The notes beneath the pieces are model-generated. The model saw only the letters and a program-made list of their open reading frames with translations. It did not search any database and was not told the origin of the DNA. A stretch of 64,000 bases of DNA from Ectobius pallidus (lineage: Eukaryota; Arthropoda; Insecta; Blattodea; Ectobiidae), in assembly GCA_964059195.1 (NCBI GenBank), contig CAXKWD010000007.1:155295269-155359268 (forward strand). Direction: 5' to 3'. Below, in pieces: positions 24,606 to 37,654 of the stretch (its first letter is position 1; each line of letters begins with the position of its first letter). Position numbers and translations under genes: made by a program.

Positions 24606-25424
24606 GTTTAGTTTTAGTTGCATGAGGTTATATTTTTAATATTTCATTACTCTTTCTGTTTTTAATGCGTGACTATTATAATTTAATAAGTAAGTTAAAT
24701 AACGTCCACAGGATACAAAGCAGAATTGCAGCATAACGGCAACGCCTATTTTTAAGGAATGTGTATTTTGATCCCTTAGAAATTTCCAAGCAAATCCTCC
24801 AATGAAGGTACAAATCATTACTTTCAGACAGTAGACAAACGTTTTCATTTGAGAATCGCCGCCAAGTTTTCATCCTTCATTTACACCATTGCAATTTGTC
24901 TTCTAGCAATAAAGAATTAAATGTTATTTCATTTTACTTGGCATCTGTTCGATAGGGGTAATTTTAAGGGCATGCCAGTTCGGAAATAATAGTTTTTATT
25001 TTTTACAAAGTGTGTCTTAATTGTCTTAATTTACTTACTTCGTTAATAACATAATAAATATGTTTTACATTGACATTTTAAATTAAACACTGACATCCAT
25101 TAAAATGCTCTGCAAAATGAACTCATTAGTCTACTTGGAAAAACTAATTAAGTTACAAGGATAATTTTGTCGTTACGGCAGAAGTCACTGACTCCACATT
25201 TGAGTTATATTGCTTTATTGGCAGGTAGAACTCACTAATTAATATCCCGACCCATTTCCAAGTAATTAATGATTTTATATTCATGTAGGCCATTTATGCA
25301 ATGGTTTATTCAAACTTTAAAACAGCTGTATCTCAAAACTAAGGTTTTGAACTTCTGTCGTAAGGACGACGATTTATTGATAATAAAAAATTCTCCTTTT
25401 CTACTATTTTAAGTCATAAATTGT

Positions 25425-25880
25425 TCCACCGCTGTGGCTCAGGGGATGCGTTCAATCCTCTCACGCAACGGGCCCGGGTTCGATTCCTGATCGGGACAAG
25501 TCATCTAGGTGAGGTTTTTTCCGGGGGTTTCCCTCACCCGTGAGACAAATGTCAAGGTAACTTTAGGCCCTTGTGGTCCCCGGATATCATCTAGCCGTCA
25601 TCATCTTCATCCCCATCCTCGCCTTGTTCTGAGTGAGTGTGTGTGTGTGTGAATGGTGTGTATCGTCCTATGTGTTCGTGTTGTCTCGTAGGTGGCCCCG
25701 GCATTGGGCTGATCACTCATCCGGGGAGGCCATCCATGTCCTTGTCTGGTCAAAAGAGTATGTATGTGATCCAAAGATAATCCATCTCCCGACAGGTCGC
25801 GGCCCTGTAAGGCCCGGGCGGCTTGGGTCGCTTAAATCCTAAAAGGGAGAGGTAAAACTACGACAAAGAACGAAAGAAAG
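25425..25880 (+). mobile_element. tRNA-derived SINE, near full length
   Basis: A tRNA-like head (GCTGTGGCTCAGGGGATGCG, A box; GGGTTCGATTCC, B box, 25478-25489) is followed by a long body (GGATATCATCTAGCCGTC, a GTGTGTG run at about 25635-25650) and an A-rich tail of AAAGAAAG units. It is the most complete SINE in the window. ORFs across it are fortuitous. Confidence 0.75.
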
Positions 25881-25956
25881 AAAGTCATAAATTCATTTTT
25901 ATTTTGGATATATTCGCTAATTTTGGCCATTAAATGTTTTGCCCTAGTGAAGAATT

Positions 25957-27340
25957 TTTTAGGGCCTTTAGTGAAGCAGATTTTGATTTATGAAGCATTC
26001 TTCTCCATAGGAGCAACAACCTTCTTTATTCGTTCGTATTCTTATAGGGAAAAAATCGGCCACATTTTGATTTATGGAGCGTAGTTTCCCAAGTGAAGGC
26101 CGATGAACCTCAGTGGTGTAGCCTTGGTGGGCGTTGTGACCTTGTCAGTTGAAATTCATCGTTATTTTGTTTAAAGTGCAAGCAGGCGTTTTATTAAAAC
26201 TCTGTTGTTTATAATTCTTGTGGAACAATGCACTACTTAACTGGTCACCTCGCTTACTATGCACTTTCAGCTGGATTCGTCTTAACTGTCAACGATGCAG
26301 CCAGGAAATGAATAATTGTAATTGTGGGGCAGTTTCATTGAAGTGTTGATGTAGAAAAACCTAGAAAATAAAACTCTGCCCTGCCGAGGTTTCGGCTCAG
26401 TCAGCAGTTGCCTATTGATCCCTATTTGGGAATCAATGGGCTAATAAGTAGAGCTAGACACACACTTAATTGGATGTTATTTGCAGTTATTTCGATTTTG
26501 TGTCGATTAAAGGACGACAGAAGTGTTGATTTAGCCATTTTGGTAAAAGAAAATGGTAAATTTGGATTTAGTACGAAAAAGTATAACTGTTCAAAATTTT
26601 ATGCCGTTTGAACGCTTGGAACAGGTAATACTGCCACCATTTTAAAACCTAAGAGCCCTTCCAACTGCCAGTGACTGCAAACTTTAATGGACTGTTTCAA
26701 TTCGCATGTTATTTTGCCATATTCAAAATGTATCTTCTCCCACAAAAATAGTTATACAGCTGAGAAATTTTTCACTACTTAGGCTGATTTTACAATGTAT
26801 CTAATAAAATGTCTAATCAAATTTTCTATAGGCTTTAGTTTTTCTCTACAGATATTTAGTATAATCAAACGTTAGTTTTTTAACTTTTCACTTTCTGGCT
26901 GAAATATTTTTTACACAAAAAGTATAAACGTAAAAAAATCCATGAATAAATTAGTAAAGCAATCATCAACGAATCTCCCATAAAAGCTCAGGTTCATATT
27001 TTAATGTGTCGGAGGAGATAGATTTCAATTTCGATAAAAAAAAAAATAGATTAATTAGTACTGTATCTTAAAAACAAATCGAGATATTAAAATGAAATTT
27101 TAAACTTTAATTAATATTTACATTTTAATTAAGTATGCAGACTTTCAATTTTATAGGACAGGTACTTTAGAAAACCACTCTCAACGTTTTGGTCATCCCA
27201 TATACATAGACGGACAGTTTATTATCTGTCTGTGTATTGTGTTTGTCACCTCCTTATAGACATTATCACATAAATAGGCGCCAGAAGCAATCACTTGCTT
27301 ATCCATCCACTCTAAAACACGACTAAATGTTTTCAACAAC
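25957..27340. other. no recognised gene
   Basis: Short ORFs (for example 26408-26611) have no recognisable domain. No repeat termini were found. Confidence 0.35.
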
Positions 27341-27350
27341 TTTCTTGCAC

Positions 27351-27643
27351 TGGAACCGATGATTCATCAAGTTAACTTTGTTTTAAAAGTTAATTGGATA
27401 ACTACAAATAGTTGGATTTTTGGTTAAAATGACGTCATTATCCAGTTATCTGGTTAACTTTTATCCAGTTAATTGGATAAAACATAGTGATTATATGAGC
27501 AATTATATGTTCAGTTAAAATGACTTCATCAGTTATCTAGTTAACTTTTATCCTGTTAAATGGATAAAATATAATGATTATATGAGCAATTATGTGTTCA
27601 GTTAAAATTTATCCGGATATTTCCAGCTCTACTAATAAGCCTC
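27351..27643. mobile_element. probable hAT-like fragment with two ~90-bp tandem units
   Basis: Two tandem copies (about 27423-27513 and 27514-27602) of a unit with TTATATGAGCAATTAT and GGTTAACTTTTATCC. The right end, TTTCCAGCTCTA, resembles a hAT terminus (complement TAGAGCTGGAAA). The left end is not clear. Confidence 0.45.
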
Positions 27644-27848
27644 TTATTTCCCTTGTCTCAAAGTTGGTTTGGATCTGTGTGTGTTAATTCGTGTTTTCAA
27701 TAAACCCCGTGTTGAGATAATTTCAAAAATAAGCAACAAAATTTTAAATTTCGTTTCTGTACTGTCAGCAGTCTCTGAGGAAACCATTAATTTAACATGG
27801 GTGAAGATAGGACAGTCCAGGTACCGTCGGAATTAGGTAGAATATTGT

Positions 27849-28271
27849 TAGTGGCGTAGCCAAAAAGTAATTTCGGGAACGATTGAAAATGCCGGGGGGT
27901 TTGGGAGGTATGGAATACTCCCCTCACTCTCGGAAAATGTTTAAATATTGAACTACCGGTAATCAAAATCACATTTTACGTTATTTTAGCACTGAAAAAT
28001 TAGTTAGCAAATTTGTTTACCATAGGCCTACTCTAAGACATGTCAACTTAAACAAGAAATCATTACTTAAGTTATAGTTTGTAAGAAAAGTTAAATAACA
28101 CATAGAACAGTGGAAATAATTGATCTACATTTACAAGTTCAGTATTTTAGTATTACATAAAATAATTAAACATTTGACAAAATAGAGCTTAAATTACTAA
28201 GAAAATAATATTTCAGGTTTTGATTTCGGGGGAGGTCCGGACCCTTGGATCCTGCTTCTCTAACGCTACTG
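27849..28271. mobile_element. hAT MITE, 423 bp, perfect 8-bp TSD
   Basis: The left end TAGTGGCGTAGC and the right end GCTACTG are imperfect inverted termini. Exact TSD AATATTGT at 27841-27848 and 28272-28279. It lies about 0.5 kb upstream of tgo exon A. Confidence 0.85.
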
Positions 28272-28755
28272 AATATTGTTATGGTACCGTATCTCAGATT
28301 TCTTCTTCTCTTCTTATTCTTGTGATGTAGGATGGCATCCTGTTTATTTCCCCTTTATTCCTCAGATGAGTCATGTTTACTGTCTTTCCATCTCGTAGCA
28401 GGTCTTCCTCTTAATCTTTTTCCGTCTGGTCTGCTTTCTTGAGCCTTTTTTGCTAGGCGATTGTTTTCCATTCTATCAGCGTGTTCTTTCCAAAATTTTC
28501 TTCTGTCATTGGTAAATTTAGTTATGTCCTGAATTTGGCATTTGTCAGATTTAATAGTGATTATTTACAACATCCCTGGTTGTTATTTCCATCAGTTCTA
28601 CAAGTTGGCAATACGATATAAGATATTTTAATATTGTAATATTAATAAGCTAGTAGTAATAGGTAAAAAATGAGAATGAAGTTGTTTTGAGGGTTGTATC
28701 ATGTATGTCCATGTAGCGTGAGAGACTTAACGGCGCCGCTCGTGCTGTGTTGCAG

Positions 28756-28836
28756 GTCCGATGAGGACGACCCTAGCGGCAGCAAGTACAGCAGGATGGA
28801 GGAGGAGAGCATACAGGACAAGGAGCGCTTTGCCAG
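28756..28836 (+). CDS. tgo: tango/ARNT exon A: acidic N-terminal segment
   Basis: Acceptor TGTTGCAG|G and donor CCAG|GTGAGT. It enters with one nucleotide completing a codon and leaves in phase 2. It encodes SDEDDPSGSKYSRMEEES then IQDKERFA, the acidic segment immediately before the basic region in insect ARNTs; the arginine codon is split across the next intron. In vertebrate ARNT this neighbourhood includes an alternatively spliced small exon, so this exon may also be optional (inference). At 81 nt it is divisible by three, but its 5' and 3' phases are both 2, so skipping would keep frame. Confidence 0.93.
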
Positions 28837-30328
28837 GTGAGTTGCGCACCGCTCTGTCACGATTCTGGTTCCCACGATACCACTGCATCCCATCTTAAAG
28901 CCTTCTCCTTCTGTTTTATACAACATTACAATGAAAATAAGCGTACATTTTTAAAACTTAAAAGAAAAATTATGTTCTCCTAGAACGAACTGTCCTCTGC
29001 AGTTCCTGAAAGGATTACCCTATTATGTTCTACAGTGTCTGAATTAGGGCATTCTGTGTGGAAAATTGATCCTTCAGGGCAAAACGTGAGTGCTGTATCT
29101 GTTTAAGTTCGTTGTGGAAATCGACACACACCAGTATTATGAAATAATTACTTTATTTGAAAGTTTACAGTCCTGTATTTTAACTGTAACTGATTTAACT
29201 TTAACGTACGGCACTTTAAATCAGATTTTCAGGATAGCTTCCATTATTTGTAGAAAAAAAAAATCCCGACGTTGAGACGGCACATTCTTGTGAAATCACC
29301 AGGATTCCCACGGATCACCTTCAATAGATGTCATTGAAGTTAAGGTTCGGCGATCTCGGTGGCCACCCTAAAAACCTATCCCTTATAGCAGCGTTTTCTT
29401 TCGATCAACCACTACAGGCATAGCTTCGTTGAAAGAAGGATACTGATATAGTGCATGATGTGTCCATTTCGACAATGAAGCGTTTCGCAATGGTCGTACA
29501 TTCATACTTTGTATCCTAAATTTTAAAACGTAGCCTACTTAAGACTCACCCTATACAGTTATGAGGCTACTGCATGGGAGGTTATGCCACTTCAGTACAC
29601 TTCCACTTGTTTCTCACTAAAACTCAATTGGATTTAAGGAAATCTAATTCAATATAAGATAACCTAAATAATTAATCAGACGTATTCCAGAGAAGAGACT
29701 AATCTGAGTGCTTTGTAGCGTCCAGAATTCTCTACCCTGGACGTAGAGAATACCATTTTCTTACTTCACATTTTGATGCAGGGACAGCATTTTTAGTTGT
29801 CTTAGTTTGAGTGTGCCATATCAGAAGTCTGTAAAAAATTCTATCCACTGGTGCATTATTCACAGCTGTAGGATTTGTATTTTTATTTGAGAAATATGGA
29901 TTTTTATCATAGGCCCTAAGCATGTAAATGGAGACAAAATAGGATGAAACATTTTTATTCCTATGCGTGCAGTATATTATTATATCCCAGGTTTTTGGGG
30001 AGGGAAGGATGAAAGTGATATTGAATTTTTTTTAATTTCATCCCCAAAACGGTTTTATGGTAACATGAGAATGAGAAATAAAATATTCCGCAAAGACAAT
30101 ACAATTTTATGTTACCGAAATTTCTGTTTCTTCTTATTTCAACTCCTACCATACTTGGTGTGTAGAAGCTATGGGATGCAAAATTCTACATCCTCTGTGA
30201 GCTATCTCAAGCGTTTTCTGAGGGAATAATTTTGAGTTTCAAATTCTAAGTACTGTACCTATATAAGGACCTAGATTTTAAAAATAGAAAGTCCTTCATA
30301 AGTTAATTTCGAATTACAAAATACAAAA

Positions 30329-30357
30329 CCCGAGCGACGCCGGGCCTTTTAAGCTAG
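30329..30357 (+). mobile_element. Helitron-like 3' terminus
   Basis: CCCG-AGCGACGC-CGGG can form a short stem-loop, followed by CCTTTTAAG and CTAG (30354-30357), then T. This matches the Helitron 3' signature. The 5' boundary (TC) was not located, so the element length is unknown. Confidence 0.5.
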
Positions 30358-30899
30358 TAGGCTATAAGGAAATTTCGGATCCTGCTGTAACAATTTATAG
30401 ATTAAGATTATTTAAAATACTCATACCTAAAGATGACTTTAATTTTGGTCTTATAGTTTCAAAATACCCCTGGGACCAGTCAAATTTGATGCGATTTCTT
30501 TACAGAAAACAAATGAAATTGAATTAAAAATTAATGTGATTTTTTTGGTACTGTCATATTTTTGTTTTACATTTTCGAATTCTAGGGAAGACAGAATAAC
30601 GGGTTGAAACAGTAGCCTGAGGAAAGTCGGCAAAATTGTAATTTTGTGCTGTGTCTTTAAAGAAGAAAGAAACACTTTGGAAAATAACATGAGATTTGAT
30701 AGGTTAGAAAACAAGAATGGTAATGTGTGGTGTTAAATTCTCAAAGGAAATCATCGTGGAAAAAGAGGAATTGGGGTGTCTGGAAATCGTCCCTTACGAG
30801 GTTCGCTGATAGATCCTGTAATGAGTTTGAAGCGTGATCGAGATTTGGGCTACACAAGGGAATGCCCACCTTCTTATAGTAATTTAAAGTGATCCTACT

Positions 30900-31080
30900 A
30901 CTAAGCGTAGTGGTTGAGCACTGCGCTATAAACCGGAAGTTCGCGGGTTCGATTCCCGATTAGGTCAGTGGGATTTTTCCATTGTCCTAATCCTTGTAGT
31001 GCCACTATGGCCCTGGGGTCGACTCAGCCTCTAACAGAAAAGAGTGTTAGGAGTATTCCTGGGAGGATAAAAATTAGCCA
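30900..31080 (+). mobile_element. tRNA-derived SINE, family with GCGTAGTGGTTGAG head
   Basis: A box region GCGTAGTGGTTGAGCAC and B box GGTTCGATTCC (30944-30954). The body phrases GGATTTTTCCATTGTCC and GGGGTCGACTCAGCCTC are shared, in reverse orientation, with copies at 32135, 39127 and 41057. It lacks the longer 3' body of the minus-strand copies. Confidence 0.8.
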
Positions 31081-31255
31081 GTGCATATAGCTCTCTAACT
31101 TACCACCTTCCTGTGCCCAAATTTACCAGTTGACTCTTGTAAAAACTCATTCGTGCAGCATTTGCTTCTATTGTTCGGCTATATTTCAATGTATCTTGCA
31201 TTTTGGCCTTTGCGATTGAGGAAACCAAGCAAACCCCAAGTTGTTGTTGTTACTA

Positions 31256-31263
31256 TTATTATG

Positions 31264-31344
<81 letters not shown>
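31256..31344. repeat. (ATT)n microsatellite, ~30 units
   Basis: The longest trinucleotide array in the window, with one early GATT interruption. Poly-Tyr and poly-Ile frames across it are artefacts. Confidence 0.95.
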
Positions 31345-32134
31345 TCACGGTAAAAGCATTGGACATAAAAATCGGCCCTGCTGCTTTCCGTTCTAGATAC
31401 TCGTTAGTTTTATGAACATGTAATAAATATGATTTAATTCTCTAAAATTTACTTTTTTCTGTGCTAGCTTTTAACACGTAGGCCTATATGCGAGAAGTTT
31501 GTGCAACATATTTTGCACCATTTTTTAATTATATCATGTAATTTTAATATTCCCTTGAAAACAGCCTACATTAAGTCTTCTGTTTTCAGAATGTTGATAA
31601 TCATCTTATCTCAATGGCTTTTTCATCTAAGTCTATAACTTTCTTGAACTTTGTTTTATAATGATTGAATGATTGTATTTCCTATTTGGTCGATCTTATT
31701 TGAGAAAGCATGATCTGTGTTTCAGCAGTAAGTTGCATTTTTCGTGAACCATTAAACCGTGATTGCCACAATTAACGTTACCCTTGTAAAATAGTATCAA
31801 TATTGTGTAATGTACAGAAGTTCTGAGAAATGCATTCTGAAGTATATTTCTCACCGTCTGTGAACCACTCCCTAAGCGAAATCTGCATTTTACAATCAGG
31901 GATTCACTCGATTAATTTTTATGGAGGGAGCAGGTTACAGTTCAAAGAGCCGAACTCATAACCGGCAACAGCAAGCGAGGGAACCCCCATCTTTCCTCCT
32001 TGATTTTGAAATTGTATTCTCAGTTCAAGATACCGCACAGTGAAACACAGATAGTCTTACTTTGTACACCCCCATATTTTTTTATGAGCGTACCGTTGTC
32101 CATTTTGTTTTATATATCTTACACGTATATAAAG

Positions 32135-32433
32135 ATAAAGATAAAGTGATCCCTATACAGGCCATGGAGGCCCAGAGGGTTCCGGGAGGTTGAGGCTCCC
32201 AGATTTTGGACATTCGGCACATGAAGGTGGTAAGGTTGTCACCATACGCACCGGTCGCCTTTACCCCCAGGATTGCTCCTGGTACTCATTTCTGTTAGAG
32301 GCTGAGTGGACCCCAGGGCCATAGTGCCACCAGAAGGATTAGGCCAATTGAAAAATCTCAACGACCTCATCGGGAATCGAACCCGCGATTGTTTGTAGTG
32401 CAGCGCCTCAACCACTACGCTACGGCGTTCCCC
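32135..32433 (-). mobile_element. tRNA-derived SINE, near full length
   Basis: Read on the minus strand it has the GCGTAGTGGTTGAG head at 32406-32432, a B box (GGTTCGATTCC complement at about 32377-32387) and a body ending in CCCTATACAGG-complement. The tail on the plus strand shows AAAGATAAAGATAAAG, a short tandem 3' end. Same family as 30900, 39127 and 41057. Confidence 0.85.
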
Positions 32434-33671
32434 TTACAAGTATATACAGCAGAATTATAAATCTTGTCATGAAGCTTATTTGAAAGCCCACAGATGAGCA
32501 AAGCTCGTGTATAGGGGGTGCAATAAGCATATCTAAAATAATATAAAGGGAAAAGACACCTAAGTCAGTAAATGCAATTTTACAGGAGAGCAACTTTTAT
32601 GAAATGCAGTTGCATAGAAGAGCATATTGGCTGATTTTGATCACTACATGTTTCCCTCTTATAAAATGCTTACGCATTAGTAGTACTTTTTTCTAAACAA
32701 AATGGGGGTACTCTTTCTTTTGAATTGACAGAACATTGCCAGACTTACTAAAATACATGTTCGATACCGTTGAGCTCGATCAATGAAATCAAATAAATAT
32801 TATACCAGTTGTTTAACTAAGATATATTTTAAGATTTGCCGCCTAGCTAGGTCTTTCGGTGCCTTTACACCATCTTCACTGTATCACTCTGGGCGCTCTC
32901 AATTCAACTCCCACCTCTGAATGCCCTTCCCCTCACATGCGTTTCACCAGTGTCATTAAGGAAAAAATTACTATTATAAAGGAAGAATAGCCTTGGCGTT
33001 ACTCAAGCCAGAATGTTTCTAACCGACGTCATAATTAAAAAGAGAGTTAATCTTTACGTAGTCTCCCTCCCAAGTAACATATTCGTCTGTGCGTATTTTC
33101 ATTATTATGGTAATGCCTGATCATCATAGCCGATAATTTTCCATGTGCTATTGCTAGATTCATTCAGTGCCATCACCCTTATGCTGTATATTATGAAGAA
33201 GGGTGAATTAAGTACTTGGGGTCTACACTTTCTGTCATACCTTTTAAATTCTCTTGTTCCCAGTTGCCACTAAACTGTGAAAAGCTTTATGTGAACAGTC
33301 GTTCTTTATCCTTTCATATGTATTGAGCCAAATAGTTCTTGATTTTATAGTCATTTCAGTAGGTCTACAATAAATAAAATCGTTTGAGTAAAATAGGCCC
33401 ACATGAGCCTGTCTCGTATCGTCGATACAACTGAGCTATCACACCTGCCTAAGGAGGAACATGATGAGTAGATTTCAGATTGTAGGTAAAATTCTATTTT
33501 AGTCCTTAAGTTATACCCACACAAAAACTTGTATATATGCGTTTCGTAGATGACTATGTCTGAAACTGATGCTTTTAGGACCTAAAAACTGCCTATTTTG
33601 ATGTTAAAGCATAACATTGCTTTTTTACACTTTTTCCTCTTCAAGTTCAAAGTAAGTTATTAAGTGCCAGT

Positions 33672-34680
33672 ATGGTACTTTATGAGATTGTGTGGTGGAC
33701 GAAAAAATGTCTGTCCGTCTGTCTGTCCGTGTGTCTGTACGCACCATAACTCAAATACGCTTTTTCGGATTTTCATGAAACTTGGAAAACACATTTATAA
33801 TGTCCATGGGAAGAACCCTATTGATATTGAACCAAATCGGTTCACCGGTACCGGAGTAATGCCCAATTTAGTGCCTATTTTAATAGATTATGGCGCCTTT
33901 CAAATACGCTTTATCGGATATTTATGAAACTTCGTATACGCATTTATAATGTCCATGGGAAGACGTTTATTGATATTGGACCAAATCGGTTGGCCAGTAC
34001 CGGAATAATGCCCAATTTAGTGTTTTTATGTTAATATATAAAAAGTCCCGATAACTCAAATATGCTTTATTGGATTTTCCTGAAATTTTGTATACCCATT
34101 TATAATGTACGTGGAAAGACGTCTACTGATATTGGACCAAATCGGTAGACCGGTACCGGAGTAAAACCCAATTTAGTGTATATTTTAAAGACGCGGTAAC
34201 TCAAATACGCTTTACCGGATTTTTATGAAACTTGGTATACGCATTTATAATGTCCGTGGGAAGACGTCTATTCATAATGGATAAAATCGGTTGACCTGTT
34301 TCGGAGTAATGCTCAATTTATGGTAATATACGTATTCGAAAGAATTTATAAAAAAAATGAAAATCAGTTATCTTGACAACATAGCCTATTGTTTTACTGT
34401 GATCTTATAAGGCCTTGGAAATTAAAATACAGGTAGCTATGACAAAAAACACTATTGTTTTACATGCGCTTATCCAACTAGACCGTTAAAATGACCCAGG
34501 TGGCCGAGATGGTAGACCTTTCTTCTTCCGTAAGCCCTGCTTAATGAATAAATCTGGAGCTTAACTTGGAAATCAATTTAAAAAAAAAAAAAATATTCTG
34601 CATATCATAATTGCAGTCATAACTGATTAAACAAAAACATACTGGCACTTTGTTACATCAGTTTACCTGATTTTATTTTT
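33672..34680 (-). repeat. repeat family X, copy 2 (most subrepeats)
   Basis: Complement of copy 1. Four ~140-bp subunits (about 33730-34320) are followed by the unique 5' part, which ends at the complement of AAAATCAGGTAAACTGATG. An outer end with CTCATAAAGTACCAT complement is shared with copy 4. The subunits keep the phrases TTATAATGTCCATGGGAAGA and CCAAATCGGTT. The ORF 33664-33927 is fortuitous read-through of the subrepeat. Confidence 0.75.
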
Positions 34681-35610
34681 TGTGCATTTTTGGTATTAAT
34701 AATACAATTTATTTTCAGTCCATATTGAATTTTTATCTCGGAATCTTGCAAACCCGCGTTTCTCTCCGCGCGGAGTAGACGAGTAGCTGTCACAGACATG
34801 ACAGGACATTCTTAGATTTTGATTGGCTGAGGTAATATATGATTGGTACGGTAAAAAAAAAAGTATTGGTTGAGCTTATAGTGTGAAATGCTGAAAATAA
34901 AGTGCTATTTATTATGAATCCAATTATGGACAAAAATTATAAGAAATTAATTAATGTTGTTTATAGGCCTATTAATAATGAACTTTTTCTCCTAAAAGGT
35001 ATATACTGAAATTCTTGTGTAAAATATTGTACCATATATCAGTGATAGTAAGATGGGCCCGAGTAATAAGCCTGTGTGTTTCGAAGTTGTTTGATGAGTG
35101 AGCATGCTAATTGTAATTCTGCATAATAAGTGAGATATTTAAGATAGAGCCTATTTTCCGATTTTATCGCCTATTTCCTAAACATTAAAAACAGAAACTT
35201 TGATATGAATTTAAAGTTCCTGATGTTTCCGGCAAACAGTTGAAAACAGAACGGACTACATGTAGCCTATGTTACGCGTAGCTATGTTTTTCTTTTTTCT
35301 TTCTTGGCAACTGTGGCATTATATCACTGTTACTTACATGGTAAATCTAGAAGAGAGCAGTGTTACCTTGGCAGTAGTGGTAAATAGTTCTAGCATTGTT
35401 TTGGTAGTAATTACATGACAAGTTTCTCTTATTATTCTATGAATGACGACCGAAAAAGGCTTAACTATAAAGTCTTGGTCGTTGTTTGTACTCAAGATAA
35501 GACGAACTTTCTGGTTTACGCCCATTTTAATTAACGCGTTGTACTGATAGGGCCTACTGCTGATAAGGCAGAATTTAAGTGTCGACTAAAATAAGGAAAT
35601 GTTTGTTTTT

Positions 35611-36133
35611 ATGCAATTCAGAAACTTTAGCTTCTTATCTTCTGTCCAGAAATCTAAAAATAGACAATTATCCTGCCGGTTCGGGAAGAACATAATCTAA
35701 AAGTTTTCGAAAACAGGGTGCTTAGGAAAATATTCGGACCTAAGAGAGGTGAAAAACGGAGACTGCATAATGACGAGCTTCATAACCTACACTCTTGAAT
35801 GAATGTAATAAGGGTAATTAAATCACGGAGGATGAAATGGGCTGTACATGTTGGGCGCATGGGGGAGGAAAGACTGGCTGTATAAAAAAATGTTGACTGG
35901 GAGACCTGAAGGGGAGAGACTATTTGGAAGACCTAGTCGAAGGTGGGAGGACAATATTAGAATAGATTTAAGTGAGGTAGGATTTGCGAGGGATGGTTGG
36001 ATGGAGTTAGCACAGAATAGGGTTGAATGGCGGGCTTAGGTAAGCGTGGCACTGAACCTCCGGATTCCATAAAATATATAATATTCCTTTAGCTTGATTA
36101 GGGATTGTCTATTGCCATTGTGTAAGTAAGTAT
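35611..36133 (+). mobile_element. LINE fragment, second copy
   Basis: Begins ATGCAATTCAGAAAC and ends with TTGTCTATTGCCATTGTG and TAAG repeats, as at 11412. An internal deletion removes the VVLYGYETW segment (after 35675). The remaining part translates to GRPEGERLFGRPSRRWEDN and IRIDLSEVGFARDGWMELAQ, the RT-ORF C-terminus. Confidence 0.85.
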
Positions 36134-37027
36134 TAATACAGTTACCATGTTATTAGATTCCATAATCCGATCCCAACGTTTACTGTTCGTGCCAATTTAA
36201 TATCTCGTCCCAAACCATCATCTATCTACAAAAGAATATAATAAGTTAATAACATTGTTCTTTAATCCCAAAATCTGCACCAACACCGACAAAGAACAGG
36301 TGCTCTTGTAGTCGCGTGGATTTTCCAGTATTGCCGCTGTCATTCACCACTACTCAAGTGAAGTAAACGTGCTATGGTACATATTTGGCAAAATTGTACT
36401 TGACTGCAGACAAGTGTGAATACGCCTAATTACCTTTAAATTCACTGATTGACCGGTCGAAGAGGATTAGGGTAGCAGCAGGAAGAGGCGTTTCTTGGTA
36501 AAATAATCTTTCAGAAGTGGCACCCACAATACACATATCGACCACCATGTCGATTGTAGTAACGATCGTTTCGGGTAAATAGCTGATGGTATATTGGACC
36601 AAAACGCACTGTCTTGTGCGTAATGGAAATGCTACTTGATAACACCTTTTGAACCAAAAAAATTGGATCGTGGGGCATCGGTTTAAGAAATATAATTTTG
36701 AACGGTAAAATCTCTTCCATATCGGTTGAGAAATTTTAGTAATTCCACATAAATATTCCCAATCGCACACTTTTTTTGTGTTGCCGATAAGAGCCACTGC
36801 GCATGCCTAGCGCCATTCACAGGATAGCAGGGAATGTATTGAAATTTGTTCTAGTGTCGACTGTTGACTTAGCCCATTTCGAAACCCATTAGAGGTAATG
36901 TAAGAGGGTCGTAACTTGAGCTGTATCGTCACAATTATCTCTAAATATCCTCATATTTGGGGAAATCCTTCCCCCATCATTTACAAGAGTCGGTCCACTT
37001 TTTTCCCCTGCCTGTACGTTTCAGAGG

Positions 37028-37537
37028 CAGGGCCGTAGCAAGGTCCTTCTGCGCCCTTGGCGAGTTTGACAATCTGCGCCCTCCAATACTGGGGGGGGGG
37101 GTCTGAACCTTTTTTTTTAATTCCTGTAAAATTGTTTATTATTTTAATATAAAAACACTGTTATTATCAAAGAAAACCTAAACCTCAATTTGAAAATGAA
37201 CTAAGTGTTGGACTTTCAAGGTACTAAAACCTTATTTTCAGACGATTGAACTACTTAAAAAATAATTAATTCATAAAATCTAGAATTTTAATAATAATTA
37301 AGGAATCGCGCACAATGTGCATTATCTTAACCTAAGACTTAACCTACCCAGTCCTGAACCCGGGAAAGGGATTTTTCACTACTGAAAATCGAACCCGGGC
37401 CGCCGGTTTATTGCTTGTTAAATTGCCTAAAAAAGGTGGTATTGCTTGTTAAATTGCCTAAAAAAGGTGGTATTTTTCACGGTTAATTTTGCGCCCTTGG
37501 CGGGGGCCCATCTCGCCACCGCCTAGCTACGGCCCTG
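37028..37537. mobile_element. hAT MITE, 510 bp, perfect 8-bp TSD
   Basis: Ends CAGGGCCGTAGCAAGG and CCTAGCTACGGCCCTG. Exact TSD TTCAGAGG at 37020-37027 and 37538-37545. It contains a tRNA-like SINE piece (about 37340-37410, GAACCCGGGCC) and a direct duplication of a ~31-bp phrase (TTGCTTGTTAAATTGCC) at about 37411-37474. It ends 117 bp before tgo exon B, inside the intron's 3' region. Confidence 0.88.
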
Positions 37538-37654
37538 TTCAGAGGTTCAGTTTTTGTTGTAGATTTGATAATTTTGTGTAATTCTACACTGGGGGATGGT
37601 GTAGACTCCATGTATGTTGTGATGACCTGTGCTTGTTTTTACTTCCCACTGCAG

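Larger units (their letters stand above)
24150..25956. mobile_element. broken copy of the 42327-type hAT MITE carrying insertions
   Basis: The left part (24150-24330) aligns with 42350-42560 (TTATATGAAGG, TTGATTAAATAAGGGC). The part at about 24840-24870 aligns with 42640 (CATTTGAGAATCGCCGCCAAG). The right end at 25956 reads AAATGTTTTGCCCTA, the complement of the family terminus. Two SINE-type blocks sit inside. The left terminus is degraded and no TSD is confirmed. Confidence 0.6.
28837..37654. other. tgo intron A-B, 8.8 kb
   Basis: Holds a Helitron-like end (30357), a SINE, a long ATT microsatellite, a minus-strand SINE, family X copy 2, a LINE fragment and a hAT MITE, each listed separately. 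About 28900-30320, 31350-32130, 32440-33670 and 34690-35600 contain nothing I recognise. The minus ORF 36426-36797 has no identifiable domain. Confidence 0.7.

Noticed and set aside
1..28755. search for the missing tgo first exon
   Set aside because: No acidic, KRR-containing segment ending in phase 2 with a good donor was found. It is likely upstream of the window, but a short 5' exon could be overlooked by eye.
30900..30970. tRNA gene candidate
   Set aside because: It has A and B boxes but no paired acceptor stem. The same head recurs in at least three other SINE copies here.
36426..36797. 123-codon minus-strand frame
   Set aside because: No known domain recognised and the neighbourhood is intronic. 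It may be a relic but cannot be supported as a gene.
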